Origin: Bacillota bacterium | GTDB lineage: Bacteria; Bacillota; Clostridia; Lachnospirales; Lachnospiraceae | Reading direction: 5' to 3' | DNA: 16,120 nt | NCBI GenBank assembly: GCA_023399455.1 | Contig: JAEWPN010000111.1 | Coordinates: forward strand, 1-16,120 | In this document: positions 8,332 to 15,165 of the stretch, in pieces | How positions within the stretch are numbered: the first letter of the stretch is position 1 | Layout: every line of letters starts with the position of its first letter | Notes under the pieces: model-generated | Told to the model about the DNA's origin: nothing | The model's database searches: none | The model's input: only the letters and a program-made list of their open reading frames with translations | Made by a program: the position numbers and the translations under genes

Positions 8332-9228
8332 TTAACGGCATATATCATAAATAAATTCCGCATTTTTATCCATAGCTTCATATGCTGTCTTAAAGGGCGA
8401 CATTTGGAACACATGCCACATTCCTTTGAATATATCGATTTTCACAGGGACATTGGCCTTTACCATCTTCTTATGGAGCAAGGTGGCGTCGTTTAGCAGC
8501 ATTTCATTATCACCCACCTGTATATAAGTCGAGGGAAAACCTTCAAAATCTCCAAAAACCGGAGAAATCAAAGGATTTTCCAAATCCTGGCCGGAGGCAT
8601 AATTTTGTATCATCTGCCCGATATACTCTTCGCCCAGTACAGGGTCTACCTCTTTTTTATTCTCGTAGGACTTTCCGGAAGACGTAAGGTCTGTCCAGGG
8701 AGACATCAGAACAAGTCCTCTGGGCAGAAGTCTTTCTTCTTCTTTTAATTTAAAGGTAAGGGCGAGAGCCAGATTCCCTCCCGCCGAATCTCCCGCTATC
8801 ACCACGTCCCGGGCTCCATAACCTAAGAGCATAAGATAGTCCCATGCAGCTACAGCATCTTCCACTGCCGCAGGATAAGGGTGCTCCGGCGCCAGCCTGT
8901 AGTCAAAGCTGAACACATCCATCGAGGTTGACATAGCCAGCTTTGTAGTCAAGGTTCTGGCATACTGACTGCTGCCTGTAGAGTAACCTCCGCCATGGCA
9001 GTATAGTATCACATGTTTTTTCATATGGGTTCTATTTACAGCAATCCATTCTCCGTACATCTCACCGACACGAACCGCCTTCACGGTAGTTTCCTTACTG
9101 TTTCCCAAAAGAGCGCCGAAATAATCCTGTGACTGCCTATGCTTCTCGATATCCGCATTTTCCACCACACTATGAACACGCTTGATAAGATTCATCAGAT
9201 TCTGATTTCTTTTTTCCGTCCTTGCCAT
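8332..9228 (-). CDS. Alpha/beta hydrolase, hormone-sensitive-lipase type esterase
   Basis: The 298-aa protein has the HSL/type IV esterase signatures: oxyanion-hole motif CHGGGYSTGS (77-86), nucleophile elbow GDSAGGN (146-152, Ser148), an acid region VGDNEMLLND (238-247) and catalytic His272 in GMWHVF. No signal peptide or membrane segment is seen, so it is cytoplasmic. It should hydrolyse short acyl or acetyl esters; the natural substrate is unknown. The only ribosome-site candidate, AAAGG, is 13 nt from the ATG, which is long, so translation may be weak or dependent on leader folding. It is transcribed divergently from the condensation-like acyltransferase across a 170-nt shared promoter region, suggesting a joint role in making and breaking an ester or amide. 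Confidence 0.9.
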   Translation of the reverse strand: MARTEKRNQNLMNLIKRVHSVVENADIEKHRQSQDYFGALLGNSKETTVKAVRVGEMYGEWIAVNRTHMKKHVILYCHGGGYSTGSSQYARTLTTKLAMSTSMDVFSFDYRLAPEHPYPAAVEDAVAAWDYLMLLGYGARDVVIAGDSAGGNLALALTFKLKEEERLLPRGLVLMSPWTDLTSSGKSYENKKEVDPVLGEEYIGQMIQNYASGQDLENPLISPVFGDFEGFPSTYIQVGDNEMLLNDATLLHKKMVKANVPVKIDIFKGMWHVFQMSPFKTAYEAMDKNAEFIYDICR

Positions 9229-9247
9229 ATGAATCGCCGTACCTTTC

Positions 9248-9289
9248 TCATAGTCTGTTACTGTTCACTCCGTTCTCAGTAACTCATAG
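9248..9289 (-). repeat. Inverted and direct repeats in the esterase leader
   Basis: GTTACTG (9257-9263) and CAGTAAC (9277-9283) form a 7-bp inverted repeat with a 13-nt loop. CTCATAG occurs as a direct repeat flanking it (9248-9254 and 9283-9289). The pair lies between the likely esterase promoter and its start codon, so it would be in the 5' UTR or a protein-binding site. Confidence 0.5.
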
Positions 9290-9291
9290 CA

Positions 9292-9319
9292 ACCATAATC
9301 TATCATTTTTTTAAGTCAA
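9292..9319 (-). promoter_or_regulatory. Likely sigma-A promoter for the esterase
   Basis: On the minus strand TTGACT (9319-9314), a 16-nt spacer and TATGGT (9297-9292) resemble a sigma-A promoter. It implies a 5' UTR of about 55-60 nt containing the inverted repeat. Confidence 0.5.
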
Positions 9320-9323
9320 TTCT

Positions 9324-9352
9324 ATCACATAATTTGCATTTTGTGGTATACT
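9324..9352 (+). promoter_or_regulatory. Likely sigma-A promoter for the acyltransferase-DUF6320 operon
   Basis: ATCACA (9324-9329), a 17-nt spacer and TATACT (9347-9352) give a fair -35 and a good -10. The predicted start point is near 9359, about 40 nt before the ATG. The -10 is embedded in a perfect inverted repeat. Confidence 0.6.
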
Positions 9353-9369
9353 CTATACATTAGAGTATA
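9347..9369. promoter_or_regulatory. Operator-like inverted repeat over the -10 box
   Basis: TATACTCTA and TAGAGTATA form a perfect 9-bp dyad with a 5-nt centre. It covers the -10 hexamer and the predicted transcription start. The half-site spacing (14 nt centre to centre) suits a dimeric helix-turn-helix repressor such as MarR or TetR types. No regulator gene is next to it, so the binding protein is unknown. Confidence 0.6.
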
Positions 9370-9398
9370 AATCTTATCACTATTTTCGGGAGATATGT

Positions 9399-10706
9399 AT
9401 GACCGTACGCAAGAACAAAACCACACTGCATAAAAAAGGCGAGAAACGGACCTGGTATAAGCTGGATCTGTCCGCCATCGTATATCCCACCCTTCAGCGT
9501 AAGGATTTCTCTTCCGTTTACCGGCTTTCCGTGGTGCTGAAGGAGACTATACGCCCCGATGTCTTGCAACAGGCAGTGGATATTGCACTGAAGCGCTTTC
9601 CCACCTACAAAGTCGCTATCCGGAAGGGTCTGTTCTGGCGCTACCTGGAGCCGAACAACAGGCCAGGCCCCTTCGTCCAGCCCGATATCAAAAATCCCTG
9701 TATGCCCATGCCCTTCAAGGCCAATAACCGCTATTTGGTCCGAATCTATTATCACGAATGCCGGATTGCGCTGGAGGCACATCACAGCTTAGGGGACGGC
9801 AGCGGCGGCATGTGCGTACTGCAGACCATTACCGCGGTTTACTTACGTCTGTTAGGGCATGAGATTTCCTGCGGCGGCTTCGTTCTGGATGTGGATGGGG
9901 AGCCTGATCCCGAAGAGCTGGAGGACGCTTACATGCGTTACGCCAATGCGAAGGTATGTCCGCCTCGTCCCGGAGAAAAGACTTACCGGATACGCGGCAC
10001 AAAGGAACCCTTTTATACGCTTAATATCATTGACGGTATCATGTCCGTGAAGGAAGTCATGAATGTTGCATCCAAATATCATGCTACGATTACGGAATAT
10101 CTTAATTCCGCACTTTTATACGCTTTGCTGCAAAAGCAGGCGGACGAATGGCACTGGAAGCTGCGTCCGGTAAAAATCGCCATGCCCGTCAATCTAAGGC
10201 GCTTTTTCCCTTCCAAGACCCTGCGTAATTTCATAACCATGGTATATCCCTCCATCGACCCGAGGCTTGGGGAATATACCTTCGATGAAATCGTCGTACA
10301 TGTACACAATTATATGCGTTATTATATCAATGAGAAATTTTTGAGGGGAGATATTACCACGAATGCGGCAACTCAGCGGAATCCGGTAATACGCGTCGTT
10401 CCTCTTTTTATCAAAGATTTTACCGTCCGCCTTTTTTACATGAAGATTCAGGATAAGAATTCTTCGGCAGGGCTAACCAATATGGGTGCCTTAAGGGTAC
10501 CGGGAGATATGAAGCAGCATATCGAGCGGTTTGATATTTATATGGGACAACCCTTTTCCTCCCGTACCAACTGCGCTATTTCCAGTTTCGAAGATACCCT
10601 TACTATCAACTTCGCCAGCAGCATCATCGAGGCGGACGTGGAGAGGTACTTCTTCCGCAAGCTGGTTCAGGATGGAATTCATGTTAAAATAGAAAGCAAC
10701 CGATAG
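9399..10706 (+). CDS. Condensation-domain-like / alcohol acetyltransferase-like acyltransferase
   Basis: The 435-aa protein contains AHHSLGDGSGG (127-137), the HHxxxDG active-site motif of the CoA-dependent acyltransferase superfamily, which includes NRPS condensation domains, PapA-type acyltransferases and yeast-type alcohol acetyltransferases. His129 would be the catalytic base. A conserved-looking TNMGALRVP block follows near residue 360, where such enzymes bridge the two lobes. The N-terminus is basic and without a signal peptide. It is free-standing: no carrier protein or adenylation domain is nearby, so acyl-CoA and an alcohol or amine acceptor are likelier substrates than a peptidyl carrier. 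GGGAG sits 6 nt before the ATG. It is followed closely by the DUF6320 membrane protein and faces an esterase gene. Confidence 0.8.
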   Translation: MTVRKNKTTLHKKGEKRTWYKLDLSAIVYPTLQRKDFSSVYRLSVVLKETIRPDVLQQAVDIALKRFPTYKVAIRKGLFWRYLEPNNRPGPFVQPDIKNPCMPMPFKANNRYLVRIYYHECRIALEAHHSLGDGSGGMCVLQTITAVYLRLLGHEISCGGFVLDVDGEPDPEELEDAYMRYANAKVCPPRPGEKTYRIRGTKEPFYTLNIIDGIMSVKEVMNVASKYHATITEYLNSALLYALLQKQADEWHWKLRPVKIAMPVNLRRFFPSKTLRNFITMVYPSIDPRLGEYTFDEIVVHVHNYMRYYINEKFLRGDITTNAATQRNPVIRVVPLFIKDFTVRLFYMKIQDKNSSAGLTNMGALRVPGDMKQHIERFDIYMGQPFSSRTNCAISSFEDTLTINFASSIIEADVERYFFRKLVQDGIHVKIESNR

Positions 10707-10717
10707 GAGGTCATTAT

Positions 10718-11422
10718 ATGTCATATTGTGTAAATTGCGGCGTGGAATTGGACGCGGAATTGCCAAAGTGCCCGCTCTGCCATACGCCAGTCATCAACCC
10801 AAGCGAGCTGAAGGTAATGGAACGCCCCTCCTCTTACCCTCATGAAAAAGGGCAGGTGGAGGTCGTAAAAAGAAAGGATTTGGGAATCCTTTTGTCGGTA
10901 GTCCTCGGCGCTGCCTCTGTAAGCTGTGCGCTTCTTAATCTGCTGGTATTCAATAGCAGCATGTGGTCGCTGTTGATCATCGGTATATGTATTATTCTTT
11001 TCGTACTCGCTATCCCGGCCGTCATATACACGAAGCTGCCCATTTATCTGTCGCTTTTATTTGACGGAATTGCTGTCGGAGGGTATTTGTACATGATTAC
11101 CTACCTTACCCCCTCTCCGGACTGGTTCTGGCTGCTCGCTTTGCCGATTACGGCATTAGTAACATTGCTGGTCGAAATATTTACTTTCCTGATTCGTATA
11201 TTTCCCAATTCTTTCATTACTACGACGCTATACTTTTTTGCAGAAGTCGCAGTTCTATGTGCAGGCATCGAACTTCTCATTGACGGACTCCTGCAAAAAC
11301 CGCTGGGCTTATCATGGTCCGCCGTGGTTCTGACCGCATGCAGCATTATTGTTATTGCACTCATTACGCTTTTATCCAAGAGGCGTCTGCGCGATGAGGT
11401 CAGAAGAAGGCTGCACTTTTAA
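10718..11422 (+). CDS. Zinc-ribbon multi-pass membrane protein (DUF6320 family)
   Basis: The 234-aa protein starts with a zinc ribbon, CVNCG (C4, C7) and CPLC (C18, C21), then a hydrophilic linker to about residue 50. About six hydrophobic segments follow (roughly 55-78, 83-103, 108-128, 135-158, 166-187, 198-219), and the protein ends in a basic tail KRRLRDEVRRRLHF. The family recalls DUF6320; its function is unknown. The gene starts 11 nt after the acyltransferase stop, and its AGGAGGT ribosome site overlaps that stop codon, so the two are translationally linked. A membrane partner or scaffold for the acyltransferase is a reasonable inference, not shown by the sequence. Confidence 0.8.
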   Translation: MSYCVNCGVELDAELPKCPLCHTPVINPSELKVMERPSSYPHEKGQVEVVKRKDLGILLSVVLGAASVSCALLNLLVFNSSMWSLLIIGICIILFVLAIPAVIYTKLPIYLSLLFDGIAVGGYLYMITYLTPSPDWFWLLALPITALVTLLVEIFTFLIRIFPNSFITTTLYFFAEVAVLCAGIELLIDGLLQKPLGLSWSAVVLTACSIIVIALITLLSKRRLRDEVRRRLHF

Positions 11423-11426
11423 ATAT

Positions 11427-11454
11427 CATAGGAAATTCCGTATGAATTCCTATG
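11427..11454. terminator. Hairpin between convergent genes
   Basis: CATAGGAA-A-TTC pairs with GAATTCCTATG around a 5-nt loop (11 bp with one bulged A). It lies just after the DUF6320 stop and includes the DUF4125 stop codon. It is placed like a two-way terminator, but neither side has a strong T run, so it may act mainly as a 3'-end stabiliser. Confidence 0.5.
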
Positions 11455-12082
11455 AAAATCCATGCTTTTTCTCCGCCTCTTCGATGCTCTTATAACCATA
11501 GAATTTCGTTTCGTTCTCAATAATCTGCTTCTCCAGATTTTCGCCCTTTTTATAGGCTTCTTTCGTCTGGGCACATAACAAGCTTACCGTTTCCTCGGAA
11601 TAGGTCAGAAGCTCTCCTCTGAAATAGCTTTCCATGGAAGAACCGCTTGCCGGAGAATCCTCCTGCGTCTTAGCCACTCTTCCTCTTTCCCTCAGATTAG
11701 GATAATGAGAAGTCATATAATCATCCCATTCCAGATGGATTGCCACCATCTCCTCCACCATCTCCTTTTTGCTTTCGGAAACTTCCGGTATATATTCTTT
11801 TACCCTCTCGTATTCCTCCGGATATGTAACCTCCATCATTCTCGCATATTTCTCGAATAGAAGGTTCCTTCCTTCTTCGTAAGCTGCTTTCAAATCCTCC
11901 ATATAACTCAGTAGTATTTCGTCAGCATAGACCATCCACTGGCTCATTCTCATACGGAAGAATGTATCCGGATCCTCCTGGCAGGAAGCCCTTCCTCCGG
12001 TATTATAGACATTCTGAAACATATCCCATTCGATTCGTACAATATCAAAAATCAAATGTTCTCTTTCCGTAATTTCTGCCAT
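11450..12082 (-). CDS. DUF4125 family protein
   Basis: The 210-aa protein matches my memory of DUF4125: [20 protein letters not shown] followed by [22 protein letters not shown], and [13 protein letters not shown] near the C-terminus. It is mostly helical and charged, with no signal peptide or membrane segment. The function of the family is unknown to me. Conserved charged and aromatic residues (EW, GGRASCQ, the RGELxTYS block) suggest a catalytic or ligand-binding role. AAGGAG lies 7 nt before the ATG. It is 55 nt downstream of the GerMN lipoprotein and could share its transcript. Confidence 0.82.
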   Translation of the reverse strand: MAEITEREHLIFDIVRIEWDMFQNVYNTGGRASCQEDPDTFFRMRMSQWMVYADEILLSYMEDLKAAYEEGRNLLFEKYARMMEVTYPEEYERVKEYIPEVSESKKEMVEEMVAIHLEWDDYMTSHYPNLRERGRVAKTQEDSPASGSSMESYFRGELLTYSEETVSLLCAQTKEAYKKGENLEKQIIENETKFYGYKSIEEAEKKHGFS

Positions 12083-12137
12083 TTGCTATCTCCTTGTCCT
12101 TCTGCCTTTATTTTATGTACCTTTACCATCGGATTAG

Positions 12138-12887
12138 TTAATTTGAAAACGATGTACTAAGCCTGGACTCCGTAAATGTCAGCGGCTCATCGTATACTGC
12201 ATGGCCGGTCTCTATCGTTTCCCCCTCTACTGTGATTCGAATGGATTCCGCTTCATATGCCTGCAAAAAGGTGTCTGTAAGCGCTGCCATAATTACAGCT
12301 TCTCCGCTGCTTCCCATGGTCTTTAAATATTCCCCGAAGGCTTTCGAAAGGTCCAACTGAAGGAGACCGCTTTCCTCCTCCGCCTCAAAGCCGTTCACAC
12401 GTGTATCTATGGAAACGATGTTATGTCCCGCCAGATAGCCTATGATGGCATCAGGAGTTACTTCCTCTACAAGTACTGTCTCGGTTTCCAGACCGTCTGC
12501 CTTGCTGTTGCTGTAATAAATTACCAGTTCCTGCAAATTCTGTGAGTCGGTCACATCATTTTCATATTCACCCGCACTTTGTAAATCCGCCTCATTGACG
12601 CCGCGTTCAACTTCTCCGCTTTGCGATTTCGTCTCATCTGTGGTCTGCCCCGTTTCTGAGGCCGCAGCCTGTTCTTGTGCCTGAACATCTTCTCTGAGGC
12701 TTATGAGCTCATCCACGATACTGCCCATTCCGGCTTCGGCCCCTACCTCCTCCGGTGACACAGCAGAGGAATCCTCCGCCTGCATTACCTCCGGGACGGC
12801 TTCCTCGGGATTCTCGGAATTGCCGCACGCCGCAAATGTCACGCCTACAAACAGCATTGCCAGTGTCATCCATTTTCTCTTTTTCAT
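12138..12887 (-). CDS. GerMN-domain lipoprotein
   Basis: The 249-aa protein starts MKKRKWMTLAMLFVGVTF and continues AAC|G, a type II signal peptide with lipobox Cys21, so it should be lipid-anchored on the outer face of the membrane. Residues 22-115 are a low-complexity acidic linker rich in E, S, Q, A and D. About residues 118-240 fit the GerMN domain (sporulation/germination GerM-like): LVIYYSNSKADGL, LLQLDLSKAFGEYL, ALTDTFLQAYEAESIRITVE. GerM-like proteins in spore formers help assemble the engulfment machinery, but many GerMN lipoproteins occur outside that role, so a sporulation function is not implied. GGGAG lies 11 nt before the ATG. Confidence 0.85.
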   Translation of the reverse strand: MKKRKWMTLAMLFVGVTFAACGNSENPEEAVPEVMQAEDSSAVSPEEVGAEAGMGSIVDELISLREDVQAQEQAAASETGQTTDETKSQSGEVERGVNEADLQSAGEYENDVTDSQNLQELVIYYSNSKADGLETETVLVEEVTPDAIIGYLAGHNIVSIDTRVNGFEAEEESGLLQLDLSKAFGEYLKTMGSSGEAVIMAALTDTFLQAYEAESIRITVEGETIETGHAVYDEPLTFTESRLSTSFSN

Positions 12888-12902
12888 ACTCTACTTCACT
12901 CC

Positions 12903-12929
12903 CTAAATCAGAGTATTGCCTTTTCGCAT
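12903..12929 (-). CDS. Eight-codon leader ORF (MRKGNTLI)
   Basis: On the minus strand a GGGAGGA site, better than that of the lipoprotein itself, lies 5 nt before ATG. The ORF encodes MRKGNTLI and stops 15 nt before the lipoprotein ATG, in the same frame but separated by two stop codons. It may be a coupling peptide that feeds ribosomes onto the lipoprotein start. No regulatory codon run is seen. Confidence 0.4.
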   Translation of the reverse strand: MRKGNTLI

Positions 12930-12977
12930 ACTCTCCTCCCTGAGACCGCATTAGCCGCTGCGGCCATTCTTTGATTC

Positions 12978-13006
12978 ATTTTACCATAGGACGGAGAAAA
13001 ACGCAA
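12978..13006 (-). promoter_or_regulatory. Sigma-A promoter for the lipoprotein
   Basis: On the minus strand TTGCGT (13006-13001), a 17-nt spacer and TAAAAT (12983-12978). It lies just beyond the terminator of the upstream small gene and about 90 nt before the lipoprotein start. Confidence 0.65.
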
Positions 13007-13021
13007 AAATACACCTTCGAC

Positions 13022-13064
13022 AAAAAATGCAGCCAAAAAGGCCTGTCATTCCTTTTGACTGCAT
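13022..13064 (-). terminator. Intrinsic terminator overlapping the end of the DUF6774-like gene
   Basis: Minus strand: ATGCAGTCAAAAGG pairs with CCTTTTTGGCTGCAT (one bulged T, one U-G) around a 9-nt loop, followed by TTTTTT. The left arm is the last coding part of the small gene and its stop codon is in the loop. Confidence 0.85.
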
Positions 13065-13210
13065 ATTTCATCATGGGTAAGCATTGTAGACAGTGTATCG
13101 CCCAGCTGAGAAAAAATGGCCGCTAACATTGCGACCTCATCCTTGTCGCAGCAATTATTTATCGCGCAGGCGGCGGCAGAAATAAAAGTAACCAATTCAC
13201 AAGAATTCAT
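13046..13210 (-). CDS. Small DUF6774-like protein
   Basis: This 54-aa ORF begins MNSCELVTFISAAACAINN and later reads DEVAMLAAIFSQLGDTLSTM. I recognise the pattern of the short DUF6774 proteins of Firmicutes (MNSCELVxFxxxLACAI, then an LAxxFxQLGDTL block). AGAGGTG lies 5 nt before the ATG. The gene has its own promoter upstream and a terminator that includes its 3' end. It has four cysteines in the first 21 residues plus one near the end, and the protein is probably two amphipathic helices. Function unknown. It sits between the HIT-family gene and the lipoprotein. Confidence 0.78.
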   Translation of the reverse strand: MNSCELVTFISAAACAINNCCDKDEVAMLAAIFSQLGDTLSTMLTHDEICSQKE

Positions 13211-13227
13211 AATAACACCTCTGCTAC

Positions 13228-13256
13228 ATGATATGAGGCATAATCAAATGTGATAA
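13228..13256 (-). promoter_or_regulatory. Sigma-A promoter for the DUF6774-like gene
   Basis: Minus strand TTATCA (13256-13251), a 17-nt spacer and TATCAT (13233-13228). Transcription would start about 10 nt before the ribosome binding site. Confidence 0.55.
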
Positions 13257-13282
13257 CAATAAACGAAAACCGCTCCATTGCT

Positions 13283-13744
13283 TTACTGCTTGTCGAGCAG
13301 CTTGATCAATTCTTCATCCAGCTTCTTTTTCAGCGCAAATAACTCTTGTTCGTCCGGAAGATACTCTTCCCCATACATTTCCTCTTTACTTAGTTTCCAT
13401 ACCGGGCCAGCTTCTAGCGTGTCTCCACCTCTTCTCGGAAAAAAGTGCCAATGCATATGGACTGCATTTCCTGCACCTAATAATTCATAGTTGAGTTTAT
13501 CGGGATGAAAGGCGTTGTATACAGCCTCTGCAACTAATGACATTTCCTGCAAAAATATACACCTAAAGTTCCAATCTAAGAAATGCAATTCTGTCGCATG
13601 TTCCTTACATAGAAAGAGCGTATAGCCTTTAAATCTTTGATAATCGCCTATAACCACATATCCTGTTTGAAGTTCTCGTACAAAATTAGGATTATTTCCC
13701 TGCAAAATTAACTTAATTCGCTTACATACCATACATTCGCACAT
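13283..13744 (-). CDS. HIT family protein
   Basis: The 153-aa protein carries the histidine triad HMHWHFFP (H96, H98, H100), the active site of HIT nucleotide hydrolases/transferases, in which the middle His attacks the alpha-phosphate. The N-terminal CECMVC (C2, C4, C7) followed by a later CKEH may hold zinc, as in some HIT proteins. LGAGNAVHMHWH corresponds to the conserved glycine/asparagine-rich lead-in of the family. The C-terminal 45 residues are charged and helical. Substrates could be dinucleoside polyphosphates or nucleoside phosphoramidates, not decided by sequence. The ribosome site is weak (AAAGAG). It lies 54 nt after the O-acetyltransferase and could be in the same transcript. 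Confidence 0.9.
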   Translation of the reverse strand: MCECMVCKRIKLILQGNNPNFVRELQTGYVVIGDYQRFKGYTLFLCKEHATELHFLDWNFRCIFLQEMSLVAEAVYNAFHPDKLNYELLGAGNAVHMHWHFFPRRGGDTLEAGPVWKLSKEEMYGEEYLPDEQELFALKKKLDEELIKLLDKQ

Positions 13745-13798
13745 TTTGTAGTCTCTTTCATATTCCTATTTTCTAATAGATTCCTAATGAAGTTCTGA

Positions 13799-14422
13799 TT
13801 AAATGTCAACACTAGTAGCATGCTCAGTTGCTCCATTTATTTTCCGTATCACTCTGCAAGGGTTGCCCACTGCAACACAATTATCAGGTATGCTTTTTGT
13901 CACTACGCTTCCTGCACCAATAACGGTTCCCGATCCGATAGTAACACCAGGCAAAATAATGACGCCTCCCCCAATCCAGCAGCCATCGCCGATAATAACA
14001 GGAAGTGCATAGGTACGGCAGAAATATTCTTCGCTTTCAGGGCTCCAACCCGGAGTGAGCCTATCACTAAGCTCTACCGGATGAGACGCTGTATATATCT
14101 GAACGTTCGAGGCAATAAGTACATTGCTTCCGATTGTTATCCTATTGCAGTCGACAAAGGTACAGTTCATGTTAATCGAAACATTACTTCCTATGCTGAT
14201 GTTACACCCGTAATCGCAGATAAACGGCAGTCCCACGGAAACATTTTCACCTATACCGGCAAATAGCTGTTCCAACACTGCTCTTTTTTCTTTCTTTTGG
14301 CTGTATTCAAGAATACTGTACTCCTTCAGCAGCCGCCTTGTTTTTTCCTTATATTCTAAAAAAATAGGTGCATGGCAGTCGTACCATTCTCCGTTCAGAC
14401 ATTTTTCGAGTTCATCCTTCAT
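13799..14422 (-). CDS. Maltose/galactoside-type sugar O-acetyltransferase
   Basis: The 207-aa protein has the N-terminal maltose acetyltransferase domain (about 4-55, CLNGEWYDCHAPIFLEYK) followed by a left-handed beta-helix of hexapeptide repeats (GENVSVGLPF, NISIGSNVSINMN, RITIGSNVLIASNVQIY and later VIIGDGCWIGGGVIILPG). His114 in YTASHPVE is the expected catalytic base. It should move acetyl from acetyl-CoA to a sugar hydroxyl as a trimer in the cytoplasm. The acceptor is uncertain (maltose, galactoside or a nodulation-type glycan). GGAGG is 7 nt before the ATG, and it starts 14 nt after the DUF3877-like gene, so the two are probably co-transcribed. Confidence 0.93.
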   Translation of the reverse strand: MKDELEKCLNGEWYDCHAPIFLEYKEKTRRLLKEYSILEYSQKKEKRAVLEQLFAGIGENVSVGLPFICDYGCNISIGSNVSINMNCTFVDCNRITIGSNVLIASNVQIYTASHPVELSDRLTPGWSPESEEYFCRTYALPVIIGDGCWIGGGVIILPGVTIGSGTVIGAGSVVTKSIPDNCVAVGNPCRVIRKINGATEHATSVDI

Positions 14423-14436
14423 AGGTAATCCTCCGT

Positions 14437-14970
14437 CTAAAATTCAAAATCTTCATAATCCTCCGGCAGGAATCGATGATATATCATATGGTTCTCCTCT
14501 ACCGTAAAGCAATAATAATAGCTGTCCGGATGCTGGCCTTTGAAATAAATGAGATAATCGAATTCGCCGTTATTCGTTTTTTCATAATGAATATCTTGGG
14601 AATAGCTATAAAATACGTATAAGACATCTTCTATGGTACATCCATGTTTTTGTACAGCTTCCACCAAATCCCTTATAAACTCGTTCTTCCCCATGTTATC
14701 ATGGATGTATTCGACTCCTTTTTCGGGAATGGCAAAGCAAAATCTTTCCTTTTCATTTGTGACTTGAATATCACCTAATTTATCTTTCACCTGCTCACAA
14801 AAGTCTTGCAATAATTCTTTCATTCGCCGGATGTCGTACTCTTCATCAAAAAAATGGTTCAATGAGTGCAGCGGATAGTACAGCCGCACCGTTTCCTTCC
14901 GATATCCTAATTTGGCTTGCTCTTCTTTTATTATGTCAATTATATTTTTTTCAAGTTTCTCGTAACTCAT
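14437..14970 (-). CDS. Uncharacterised protein, probably DUF3877 family
   Basis: The 177-aa protein begins MSYEKLEKNIIDIIKEEQ and includes LGYRKETVRLYYPLHSLNHF and, near the end, IHYEKTNNGEFDYLIYFKG. I recall this as DUF3877, with moderate certainty; its function is not known. It has no signal peptide or membrane segment. The N-terminal half is helical, and the C-terminal third is rich in aromatic residues with alternating hydrophobic strands (DSYYYCFTVEENHMIYHRF), like a small beta-sheet. GGAGG is 8 nt before the ATG. It heads a tight pair with the sugar O-acetyltransferase. Confidence 0.72.
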   Translation of the reverse strand: MSYEKLEKNIIDIIKEEQAKLGYRKETVRLYYPLHSLNHFFDEEYDIRRMKELLQDFCEQVKDKLGDIQVTNEKERFCFAIPEKGVEYIHDNMGKNEFIRDLVEAVQKHGCTIEDVLYVFYSYSQDIHYEKTNNGEFDYLIYFKGQHPDSYYYCFTVEENHMIYHRFLPEDYEDFEF

Positions 14971-15030
14971 CCTGATTTCCTCCAGAAAAATCCCGATTTC
15001 ATATGCCTCTATTTCACCCTCATCGACAAC

Positions 15031-15060
15031 ATTTTAGTATGAGAAAAAATTCCCTGACTA
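15031..15060 (-). promoter_or_regulatory. Possible promoter for the DUF3877-like gene
   Basis: Minus strand TAGTCA (15060-15055), an 18-nt spacer and TAAAAT (15036-15031), about 60 nt before the start codon. The 195-nt gap 14971-15165 holds no other recognisable feature. Confidence 0.4.
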
Positions 15061-15165
15061 TTATCTCTGCGCTCTTATTTAACTCCTCTTCTCCGTTAAG
15101 ACGAATTAGTTTCTGCCGATGCTTATGTACCGCCAATCGAAATAGCGGAATAAAACCGGATGCAA

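Noticed and set aside
9360..9785. Minus-strand 141-codon frame opposite the acyltransferase start
   Set aside because: It overlaps the HHxxxDG-encoding gene antisense and crosses its promoter; no domain is visible.
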